64,000 nt of DNA, taken from NCBI GenBank assembly GCA_050012855.1, contig JBEKGJ010000020.1:1-64000 (forward strand), given 5' to 3'. Shown one piece after another: positions 37,535-44,941 of the stretch. Made by a program: the position numbers and the translations under genes. The stretch's first letter is position 1; each line of letters starts with the position of its first letter. The stretch is from JAJXZJ01 sp050012855. GTDB lineage: Bacteria > Verrucomicrobiota > Verrucomicrobiia > Limisphaerales > J093. Under the pieces are notes generated by a model. It did not search any database. It saw only the letters and a program-made list of their open reading frames with translations, and was not told the DNA's origin.

Positions 37535-38302
37535 ATGAAGCGATCCACCACAATTCACTCCTTCTGCTGTCTTTCCCTCGGCCTTGGCGCCGTGACAGGC
37601 GGTCTGTCCTCCCTGAGGGCCGATGACGCCGCCGCCGCGCCGGCTGCTCCCAATCCCACGGGCTGGAAAAGCAGCGCCTTCCTGGGCGCCACGGTCACCA
37701 AGGGTAACAGCGATACGCTGATGATCAACGGCAGCGCCAAAACCGACAAGAAATGGGACCAGAACGAATTGGCCTTGGGCGCCTCCGTCACCTACGGCGA
37801 GGATCACAGCACTGTCAACGCCAACTCGGCGAACGCTTTCGGCCAGTTCAACCGCCTGTTCTCGGACCGGTTCTACGGCTATGCCCACGTGGACGCCCTC
37901 AACGACCAGATCGCCCGGATCAATTACCGGGTGACGCTCAGCCCGGGCGCCGGCTATTACTTCCTGAAGAACGACAAGTTCACGCTCAGCGGCGAAGTCG
38001 GCCCGGGTTTCGTGATGGAGAAAGTGGACGACCAGACTCACAATTATTTCACGCTGCGGCTGGCGGAGAAGTTCACCTGGAAGATCAGCCAGCATTCCCG
38101 GTTGTGGGAGGGCATTGACTACCAGCCGCAGGTGGACGATTTCGGCAACTACGTGGTCAATGCCGAACTCGGCGCCGAGAGCGATTTGACCAAGCATCTG
38201 GCCCTGCGAGTAGTGTTCACGGACTCCTACCGCAGCCGGCCGGCGGCCACCAAGAAGGACAACGACCTCAAGCTCATGGCCGGTCTGGCCTACCGATTCT
38301 AA
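37535..38302 (+). CDS. DUF481 outer-membrane protein
   Basis: 255 residues from ATG 37535. A signal peptide (LSLGLGAVTGGLSSLRA) is followed by a DUF481 barrel: WKSSAFLGATVTKGNSDT, NAFGQFNRLFSDRFYGYAHVDALNDQIA, YRVTLSPGAGYYFLKNDKFTLSGEVGPGF, ending in KLMAGLAYRF with C-terminal Phe. DUF481 proteins are salt-stress-induced or porin-like barrels. It has its own terminator. Confidence 0.88.
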   Translation: MKRSTTIHSFCCLSLGLGAVTGGLSSLRADDAAAAPAAPNPTGWKSSAFLGATVTKGNSDTLMINGSAKTDKKWDQNELALGASVTYGEDHSTVNANSANAFGQFNRLFSDRFYGYAHVDALNDQIARINYRVTLSPGAGYYFLKNDKFTLSGEVGPGFVMEKVDDQTHNYFTLRLAEKFTWKISQHSRLWEGIDYQPQVDDFGNYVVNAELGAESDLTKHLALRVVFTDSYRSRPAATKKDNDLKLMAGLAYRF

Positions 38303-38321
38303 GCGCCAACCCCCCCATCCC

Positions 38322-38347
38322 GGGCAGGCTGCGGCCTGCCCTTTTTT
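38322..38347. terminator. Rho-independent terminator after the DUF481 gene
   Basis: GGGCAGGC (38322-38329) and GCCTGCCC (38334-38341) form an 8-bp perfect stem with a 4-nt loop, followed by TTTTTT (38342-38347). It lies between convergent genes (the M16 peptidase ends at 38351). The T-tract is on the plus side, so it mainly serves the DUF481 gene. Confidence 0.9.
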
Positions 38348-38350
38348 GTG

Positions 38351-39625
38351 TCAGGCCCGGGCCACACGGGTCAACGGCGCGGCCAGGCCCCGGTCGGATT
38401 TGCGCGGGCTGACCAGCGCGAGGTTCAGGCGTTCCGGGCGGAAGAAATCGCGCGCCGCCGCCTGCACCTCGGCCGGACGGACTGCCATCAGCCGTTGCTT
38501 TACTTCTTCCGGGGACAATACCCGGCCATAGCCGAGCAGTTGCTCGCCCAGCCAGATCATCTGGTTCTCCGTGCCTTCGAGGCTCAGGTCAATCTGGCCG
38601 ATCACATAGTCGCGCGCCCGCCGCAACTCCGCCGCCGTGGGGGCACGCGCGGCCAGCCGCCGCACTTCGCGCAGCAGCAATCCCAGCACGCGTTCAAGCT
38701 GATCGGTCTCGAGTCCGGCGGAGATCACGAGGTCGCCGACGTCCTCGAAATAGCTGAGCGAACTGTAAATCGAGTAGGCCAGCCCCCGGTCTTCGCGCAC
38801 CACCTGGAACAGGCGGGAACTCATGTTCTCGCCGAGGAGGACATTGAGCAGCCGGAGGGCGAAACGCCGTTCATCGTGGCGCGAGCAGGTGCGGATGCCG
38901 AGGGCCATTTGCGTCTGCTCGGTGGCCTTGGTGAAGAGAGCGACACGCGGGGCGGTCTGCTGACCGACGAACGGTGCGAACGGGGAGCGCGGTCCCGGAC
39001 GGAAATGGCGCGCGACCCGGGCCGCGGCCGCGTGGACGGTGTCGGGATCGAACTGGCCGGCCACGGCGAGCACCGCGTTGCCGGCCTGGTAATGCGTCCG
39101 GCGGAACGCGAGCAGATCGCGCCGCGACAGCGCGTCCACGCTGGCCTCGGTGCCGGTGAGCGGCCGGCCCAGGGCGTGGTCCGGCCACTGGATCGCGTTC
39201 AACAGCTCCTGCACGTGCTGCGCCGGCTGGTCGAGGTACATCGCCACCTCCTCCTTGATGACGCCCCGTTCCTTTTCGATTTCCGCCGGCGCAAAAGCGG
39301 CTTCGAGGAACATGTCGGTGAGGACATCGAGCAGCTCGCCGAAATGGTCATGGCGCGCCTTGGCGTGGAAACAGGTGTTTTCCTCGCCGGTGGAGGCATC
39401 GAGATAACCGCCAATGCCTTCGACCGCCTGGGAAATCTCCCGCGCGGACCGGCGGCGTGTGCCTTTGAACACGAGGTGTTCGAGGAAGTGCGAGACGCCG
39501 TTGAGCGACGCCGATTCATGACGCCCGCCAACCGCCACCCACAGTCCCACGCTCACACTCGCCATGTGCGGCATGGGGGCCGTTGCCAAGGTCAGCCCGT
39601 TGGCCAGTCGCTTGAAGCGATACAT
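38351..39625 (-). CDS. M16-family zinc peptidase
   Basis: 424 residues. The inverted zinc motif HFLEH lies near residue 46-50 (NGVSHFLEHLVFKGT), with the downstream glutamate helix VEGIGGYLDASTGEENTCF and KERGVIKEEVAMYLD. The C-terminal half is the inactive M16 domain (LLNVLLGENMSSRLFQVVREDRGLAYSIYS). The family includes processing-peptidase-like, PqqL and YmfG/H proteins that degrade peptides in cytoplasm or periplasm. No signal peptide is present. It is downstream of the LOG-family gene with a 4-bp gap. Confidence 0.93.
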   Translation of the reverse strand: MYRFKRLANGLTLATAPMPHMASVSVGLWVAVGGRHESASLNGVSHFLEHLVFKGTRRRSAREISQAVEGIGGYLDASTGEENTCFHAKARHDHFGELLDVLTDMFLEAAFAPAEIEKERGVIKEEVAMYLDQPAQHVQELLNAIQWPDHALGRPLTGTEASVDALSRRDLLAFRRTHYQAGNAVLAVAGQFDPDTVHAAAARVARHFRPGPRSPFAPFVGQQTAPRVALFTKATEQTQMALGIRTCSRHDERRFALRLLNVLLGENMSSRLFQVVREDRGLAYSIYSSLSYFEDVGDLVISAGLETDQLERVLGLLLREVRRLAARAPTAAELRRARDYVIGQIDLSLEGTENQMIWLGEQLLGYGRVLSPEEVKQRLMAVRPAEVQAAARDFFRPERLNLALVSPRKSDRGLAAPLTRVARA

Positions 39626-39629
39626 GGGC

Positions 39630-40310
39630 TCAGGCGAAGGCGTTGGGCACCGCCGCGGGCGGACCGACCCGCCGCAGGTAGTCGAGGATCAGCTCGACGG
39701 CCTCCTCCGGTTGGTCCACCAGCGTCACCAGTTTGAGGTCGTCGGGGCCGAGGTACGCCCGGCTTTGGACCTCGCGCTTGAGCCAGCGAAACAGGCCGTT
39801 CCAGTACTCCCGGCCGAACAGGATCAACGGATACCGCGGGATGCGCTGGGTCTGCACCAGCGTGATCACCTCGAAGAACTCGTCCAGGGTCCCGAACCCG
39901 CCCGGCATGAAGATGAAGGCGACGCTGTATTTCACGAAGCAGACCTTGCGGGAAAAGAAGTAATGGAAATGAATGGGCACGTTCGCGTAGCGGTTACCCT
40001 TTTGCTCGGACGGGAGTTCGATGTTCAGCCCCACGGAATTGGCCTTGCTCTCCGCCGCGCCCTTGTTGGCGGCCTCCATGATGCCGGGGCCGCCGCCGGT
40101 GATGAGCGCCAGGTGGTGCCGGCCCAGTTCCCGGCCGAGCGTTTCCGCGACCTGGTAACACTTGTCCTCCGGTTTGACGCGGGCCGAGCCGAAGATGGTC
40201 ACCGCCGGTCCAACCTTGGCCATGGTTTCGAACGAGTCCACAAACTCCGCCATGATGCGGAAGATCCGCCAGGGATCCTCCTTGATGAACTCGTAGGCAT
40301 GTTCGTTCAT
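39630..40310 (-). CDS. LOG-family (TIGR00730) Rossmann-fold nucleotide hydrolase
   Basis: 226 residues from ATG 40310 (ATG 40322 is the alternative). The motif GGGPGIMEAANKGA and PGGFGTLDEFFEVITL are the two LOG hallmarks. Homologues are cytokinin-activating or purine nucleoside 5'-monophosphate phosphoribohydrolases; the role in bacteria that make no cytokinin is probably nucleotide turnover. It runs opposite to the lol genes and upstream of the M16 peptidase. Confidence 0.9.
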   Translation of the reverse strand: MNEHAYEFIKEDPWRIFRIMAEFVDSFETMAKVGPAVTIFGSARVKPEDKCYQVAETLGRELGRHHLALITGGGPGIMEAANKGAAESKANSVGLNIELPSEQKGNRYANVPIHFHYFFSRKVCFVKYSVAFIFMPGGFGTLDEFFEVITLVQTQRIPRYPLILFGREYWNGLFRWLKREVQSRAYLGPDDLKLVTLVDQPEEAVELILDYLRRVGPPAAVPNAFA

Positions 40311-40382
40311 GCCGGCCAGCATGGCCCGCCGGGGTGCCGGTGACAAGCACCCGTGCGGACCTGCCCCGCGCCGCGCGCCGCG

Positions 40383-40410
40383 TTGACACCCCACGGGCCG
40401 GCCTCTAGCC
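40383..40410 (+). promoter_or_regulatory. Probable promoter of the lol genes
   Basis: A perfect TTGACA (40383-40388) is followed after 16 bp by TAGCCT (40405-40410), only 8 bp before the ATG at 40419. The -10 is poor but TA and the last T fit. Confidence 0.45.
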
Positions 40411-40418
40411 TGCGCGCG

Positions 40419-41705
40419 ATGTCGCGACTGCCGTTCGAGCTGATGCTGGCTCTCCGTTACCTGCGCCCCAAGCGCACGTCGGTTTCGTTCATCACTTTGA
40501 TTTCGGTTGCCGGCGTCATGCTCGGGGTCGCGGTGCTCATCATCGTCATCGCCGTGATGAGCGGGTTCGACCGGGAACTGCGCGACCGGATTGTCAGCTT
40601 CAACGCCCACCTGCGCATCGAACCCGCGCGGGGCACGCTCCAGGATTACGACCGCCTCAGCGCGGTGGTTGCCACCAATGCGCTGGTGCGGGGCGTGTCG
40701 CCTTACATCATCGGCCAGGTCCTGGTGAAGACGGAACCGGACGATCCCAACGTTTCGCCGCGGGTGGTCGCGCCGCTGATGCGCGGCGTGGACCCGCGTC
40801 ACGAAGCCGCCGTGAGCCGGCTGCCGGCGAGCATCGTCGCCGGCAAATTCGACCTGGGCGGCTACAGCCTGCTGGTCGGCCGCCAGTTTGCCCAAAGCAT
40901 GGGACTCCGGGTGGGCGACCACCTGGCGGTGTATTCCGTGCGCGCCTTCGAGCAGTGGGAAGCCAGCCGCAAGCAGGGCAGCGAGGAGGCGCCGCTGGCG
41001 GGCGATTACACCGTCGCCGGCATTTTCGACCTGGGCATGCAGGACTACGACGCGCGGTTCGTGCTCACCTCCCTGGTCAACGCCCAGGACTTCCTGGGAC
41101 TGGACGAGAGCGACTCGGTGCATGGGCTGCTGGTATCGCTGCACGATCCAGAGATGGCGCCGCGGGCCCAACGGGAGCTGGGGGCGTCGCTGGGATCCGG
41201 CTTCGTGATCACGACGTGGCTGGAGGAGAATTCGGAGATCCTCGAAGTGCTGGCGGTTGAAAAGTACATGATGTTCTACCTCCTGTTCTTCATTACGATC
41301 GTGGCGGCGTTCGGGATTTGCAGCGCGCTGATCACGTTTGTGGTGCAGAAGACGCGGGAAATCGGCGCGCTCAAGGCGCTGGGGGCCAGCGGCGGACAAG
41401 TGCTGTGCGTTTTCCTTGGGCAGAGTCTCGCCGTGGGGACGGTCGGGGTGCTGGCCGGCCTGGGGCTGGGCCTGGTGGCCGTGGCCTATCGGAATGAGTT
41501 CCTCCGGCTGATGCGCCGGGTCACGGGCATCGAGCTGTTCCCGGCGGACATCTATCACTTCTACGGTATTCCTGCGTGGCTGCACGCGGGGGACATCGTG
41601 TTGATCTGTGGCGGTTCGTTGCTCATCTGCGTCGTGGTGGGCGGCCTGATTCCGGCCTGGAGCGCGGCGCGGCTCAAACCGGCGGAGGCCCTGCGCCATG
41701 AGTGA
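40419..41705 (+). CDS. lolC: Lipoprotein-releasing ABC transporter permease (LolC/LolE type)
   Basis: 428 residues from ATG 40419. The first helix follows RPKRTSVSFITLISVAGVMLG, the large periplasmic MacB-like domain occupies about 55-270, and three helices form the C-terminal FtsX domain (MMFYLLFFITIVAAFGICSALI, KTREIGALKALGASGGQV). This is the LolC/LolE architecture: it extracts lipoproteins from the inner membrane for LolA. Only one permease gene is present, so the transporter may be a homodimer. It overlaps the ATPase gene by 8 bp. Confidence 0.93.
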   Translation: MSRLPFELMLALRYLRPKRTSVSFITLISVAGVMLGVAVLIIVIAVMSGFDRELRDRIVSFNAHLRIEPARGTLQDYDRLSAVVATNALVRGVSPYIIGQVLVKTEPDDPNVSPRVVAPLMRGVDPRHEAAVSRLPASIVAGKFDLGGYSLLVGRQFAQSMGLRVGDHLAVYSVRAFEQWEASRKQGSEEAPLAGDYTVAGIFDLGMQDYDARFVLTSLVNAQDFLGLDESDSVHGLLVSLHDPEMAPRAQRELGASLGSGFVITTWLEENSEILEVLAVEKYMMFYLLFFITIVAAFGICSALITFVVQKTREIGALKALGASGGQVLCVFLGQSLAVGTVGVLAGLGLGLVAVAYRNEFLRLMRRVTGIELFPADIYHFYGIPAWLHAGDIVLICGGSLLICVVVGGLIPAWSAARLKPAEALRHE

Positions 41706-42402
41706 TTCCGCACCCACCCCCGCGCCGCTGTTGCGCGCGACCGGCGTCCACAAGGCTTACCACATCGGCCGGCGTTCCATCGAGGTGTTGCGCGGCGTCG
41801 ATTTCACGGTGACGGCCGGCGACTTCGTGGCGCTGCGCGGGGCGTCCGGCGCGGGGAAGAGCACGCTGCTCCAGTTGCTCGCCGGGCTCGACACACCCAG
41901 CGCCGGGGAAATCGTGTTCGCGGGTCAGCGGCTGGCCGGGTTTTCGGCGCGCGAGCTGACCCGGTTTCGCAACGAGAAGATCGGCCTGGTGTTTCAAGCC
42001 TACCATCTGCTGCCGGAGCTGGATGCCTTGGAGAACGTCACGCTGCCGGCGCGAATTGCGCGGATGCCCGTCGGCGTCGCGGAGCGCCGTGGGCGGGAGT
42101 TGCTGGACCGGGTCGGCCTCGGCCACCGCGTTGATCACCGGCCCAGCGAGCTTTCCGGGGGCGAGCAGCAGCGGGTGGCCATCGCCCGCGCCCTGATGAA
42201 GGAACCGGCCTTGGTCCTGGCCGACGAACCCACCGGCAATCTCGATTCGCACACCGGCGAGGGCATCATCGAGCTCCTGTGCGCCTTGCAGGGGGAGCGC
42301 AAGGCAACCCTGCTGATCGCCACCCACGACCATCGTGTCGCCGCCCGGGCCCCGCGCATCCTCGACTTGGTGGACGGGGTCATCGCCGACCACGCGGGCT
42401 GA
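41698..42402 (+). CDS. lolD: Lipoprotein-releasing ABC transporter ATPase
   Basis: 234 residues. Walker A GASGAGKST, Q-loop VFQAYHLLPELDALENV, signature LSGGEQQRVAIARAL, Walker B ALVLADEPTGNLDS and the H-loop in ATHDHRV are all intact. The LolD/MacB-type sequence and the overlap with the permease gene identify it as the cytoplasmic motor of the lipoprotein exporter. Confidence 0.95.
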   Translation: MSDSAPTPAPLLRATGVHKAYHIGRRSIEVLRGVDFTVTAGDFVALRGASGAGKSTLLQLLAGLDTPSAGEIVFAGQRLAGFSARELTRFRNEKIGLVFQAYHLLPELDALENVTLPARIARMPVGVAERRGRELLDRVGLGHRVDHRPSELSGGEQQRVAIARALMKEPALVLADEPTGNLDSHTGEGIIELLCALQGERKATLLIATHDHRVAARAPRILDLVDGVIADHAG

Positions 42403-42414
42403 TCCCGCGTTGGT

Positions 42415-42521
42415 GGGTAATGTCCTAAACTTGGTGGCAGCGGTGCTGCTGCACGGCTGTGCGCCGCCGCAGCGGCGCACCCACCGGTTTCAGTCGGGAC
42501 ATTGCCCGTTGGCGCACAGCC
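42415..42521. repeat. Palindromic repeat cluster between lolD and the FG-GAP gene
   Basis: GGGTAATGTCC (42415-42425) is complementary to the segment 42496-42507, and GGCTGTGCGCC (42455-42465) is the exact complement of 42511-42521. A further perfect hairpin, GTGCGCCGC with GCGGCGCAC, lies at 42459-42480. The first unit recurs in altered form near 53259 and, inverted, near 57922. Confidence 0.7.
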
Positions 42522-42545
42522 TTGACCGGCCGTGCCGCCGCGGCT

Positions 42546-43784
42546 ATGAGTCTCGCCGTCATCGTTATGCACCTGCGATCCTCGCTCGCTTCCGTCGCCC
42601 CGTTCTTGGTTGCCTCGCTGCTGGCGGTTGATCTTCCAACCTGGCAGCATCTCAGCAGCAAGAACGGTGACCTGCCTGCCCCCGGACCTTCCACCGAGCA
42701 GACCGGCGCCGTCGTCGCCGACTTCGACAAGAACGGCCTGAATGACTTCATCCTGAGCTTCCGGCATGCCGCACCAGCCCTGGTGTGGTATCGCCGCACC
42801 ACCAGCGGCTGGGACCGGTATGTGATCGAGAAGGATTTTCTGACGGTCGAAGCCGGCGGCGCGGTCTGCGACATTGATGGCGACGGCGATCTCGATGTCG
42901 TGTTCGGGGGCGACTGGCAGAGCAACGAGGTCTGGTGGTGGGAGAATCCGTATCCCAACTACGATCCCAACGTGCCGTGGAAGCGGCATGTCATCAAGAA
43001 GGGCGGCGCCACACAGCACCACGACCAGGCGTTTGGCGATTTTCTCGGCACCGGCCAGCCACAACTGGCGTTTTGGAACCAGGGCGCGAAGAAGATCTTC
43101 CTCGCGGAGATTCCGCCCGATCCGCGTCACGCCGAATCGTGGCCACTGACCGAGATTTTCTCCGGCAGCGCGGGCGAAGAGGGACGCGCGGCGTTCAAGT
43201 ACCCGGAAGGCATGTCGGTGGCCGACGTGGATGGGGACGGCCGTCCTGATTTGCTGGCGGGCAACTGCTGGTTCAAGCACACCGGCGGCAAGCGATTCCA
43301 GCCGACGAAAATCGCGGACGTTGGCGGCCTGATTTTCGCCGGCAAATTCAAGGCCGGGAAAGTGCCGCAGATCGTAATTGCGCCCGGTGACGGCGTCGGG
43401 CCGTTGCGGTGGTATGAATGCACCGGCGATCCGCTGAAGCCGGCGGACTGGGTTGGTCACGATCTACTCGACCGCAACGTCATTCACGGCCACAGCCTGC
43501 AGCTCGCGGATATCAACGGCGACGGGCACCTCGACATTTTTTGCGCGGAGATGGCGAAATGGACCGAGAGCAAGCAGGAACCCGACAACCCTGGCGCCAC
43601 GGCCTGGATTTTCTACGGTGACGGTCAGGGGCATTTCACGAAGACGGAATTCCTCGTCGGCCAGGGCTGGCACGAAACGCGCGTGGCCGATCTCGACGGC
43701 AACGGCACGCTCGACATCCTGGAGAAACCCTACAACTGGGACACGCCGCGCGTGGATGTCTGGCTGAACCGCGGGCGGAAGTGA
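42546..43784 (+). CDS. FG-GAP/VCBS-repeat secreted protein
   Basis: 412 residues from ATG 42546 (ATG 42567 is possible). A hydrophobic signal-like start is followed by repeated calcium-binding loops: DFDKNGLNDF, DIDGDGDLDVVFGG, DVDGDGRPDLLAGN, DINGDGHLDIFCAE and DLDGNGTLDILEKP, spaced as in integrin-like FG-GAP beta-propellers. It is an exported protein of unknown ligand. It is preceded by the palindromic cluster and followed by a converging gene. Confidence 0.85.
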   Translation: MSLAVIVMHLRSSLASVAPFLVASLLAVDLPTWQHLSSKNGDLPAPGPSTEQTGAVVADFDKNGLNDFILSFRHAAPALVWYRRTTSGWDRYVIEKDFLTVEAGGAVCDIDGDGDLDVVFGGDWQSNEVWWWENPYPNYDPNVPWKRHVIKKGGATQHHDQAFGDFLGTGQPQLAFWNQGAKKIFLAEIPPDPRHAESWPLTEIFSGSAGEEGRAAFKYPEGMSVADVDGDGRPDLLAGNCWFKHTGGKRFQPTKIADVGGLIFAGKFKAGKVPQIVIAPGDGVGPLRWYECTGDPLKPADWVGHDLLDRNVIHGHSLQLADINGDGHLDIFCAEMAKWTESKQEPDNPGATAWIFYGDGQGHFTKTEFLVGQGWHETRVADLDGNGTLDILEKPYNWDTPRVDVWLNRGRK

Positions 43785-43802
43785 AGCGCCGCGAGCGGAT
43801 GC

Positions 43803-44744
43803 CTAACCCAGCGTGCTGGCGAGCACCGTCATCGCGGTGCGCCGGGCATTGTCCGACCGGTTGATCAGGGTGACGTATTCGGCGGCCCAGCCGGGGCGGG
43901 CCTGATGGCGCTCCAGCCAGAGGCTCTTCAGGACGCGCTCGGTGCGTTCCATCTGCTGGATGGCCGAGGCCAGGGAATCGCGGCCCTCGGGGAGATCGGA
44001 GATGCTGCCGACGAGGAAGCGGCTGATGCGCCGGCCGCTGAACACGGCATTCAAAAGCATCACCACCGTCTGTTCGTAGGCGTACCAGCGCTGGCGGAGG
44101 AGGTCCTGGAGGAAACCGTGCCGCAGCGCGAAGAACTCGGAGCGCGGCCGCTCGGTAAGGCGCCGCAATTCCTGGGCCTCGGCGGGAAACCAGTTGTAGA
44201 GCAGGGCAAACGTGGCGTAGGTGTCAATGAGTTGCTTCGAATGGGAGTAGTCCGTGGTGATCTCGCCCACGCAGAAATCCTGCTCCAGCTCCATGACCAC
44301 CTCCGGCAGGTCGTGCAGGCGGCCAAGCACTTCCTGCCCGGCACCGGCGCCGTAATTGAAATCGCCGGGGATCAGCCAGTAAACGTCCTCCGGTTCGCCG
44401 CGCTCGAACGCCAGGCCGAGCCCCGCGTACCACATCTGGCAGGTGTCCACGAACCAACCATCCAGGATGTCCGAAGACCGCGCCACCGTGCCTTTGCGGA
44501 AATCGAGGAACGCCTTGCTCCCCTCGGTTGAGTAGTGCGTCTTCCGATCCAGGACGGTGATCGGCCGTGCGTAGCGCTCGTCATCGTCGGCCAGGCACGC
44601 CACCAGATGATAGAGCGCCTCCAGATCGGAGAAGTCTGTCGGTTGATGGAAGGGGTAAATCACAACCGGATGGATTCGGCCGGGGCGTTTGGGGGCGGAT
44701 GCCTTGTCCGCGGGGCGGGGTTGAGCGACGGTTTTGGATTTCAT
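43803..44744 (-). CDS. Protein of unknown function
   Basis: 313 residues, well-formed, no signal peptide or TM helix. The N-terminus is Lys/Pro-rich, then RIHPVVIYPFHQPTDFSDLEALYHLVACL and ITVLDRKTHYSTEGSKAFLDF. A central block, PEDVYWLIPGDFNYGAGAGQEVLGRL, and DFCVGEITTDYSHSKQLIDTYATFALLYNWFP look like conserved core segments. No family is recognised. It lies alone between convergent and tandem neighbours. The long frame and codon pattern make it a real gene. Confidence 0.75.
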   Translation of the reverse strand: MKSKTVAQPRPADKASAPKRPGRIHPVVIYPFHQPTDFSDLEALYHLVACLADDDERYARPITVLDRKTHYSTEGSKAFLDFRKGTVARSSDILDGWFVDTCQMWYAGLGLAFERGEPEDVYWLIPGDFNYGAGAGQEVLGRLHDLPEVVMELEQDFCVGEITTDYSHSKQLIDTYATFALLYNWFPAEAQELRRLTERPRSEFFALRHGFLQDLLRQRWYAYEQTVVMLLNAVFSGRRISRFLVGSISDLPEGRDSLASAIQQMERTERVLKSLWLERHQARPGWAAEYVTLINRSDNARRTAMTVLASTLG

Positions 44745-44941
44745 AGGCGCGCGAACAATCTGGCCACCATCGGTACCGGCGATTCGCAGCGAAGCGGAGG
44801 CAGATTGCCCTCACGTTCAGGCCGTGGACCGCAGCAATGATTCAGTTGGCTTACGAAGGGAATGTAGGCGCTTTGGCCGCGCAAGGCAACGCCGTTTCGG
44901 CGGGGGATTGCATCCCCGATCTGAGCCTGCCGGGTGGGTTC

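Noticed and set aside
40323..41753. N-terminal extension of the LOG-family frame
   Set aside because: It is antisense to the lolC gene; LOG similarity begins near Met 40310.
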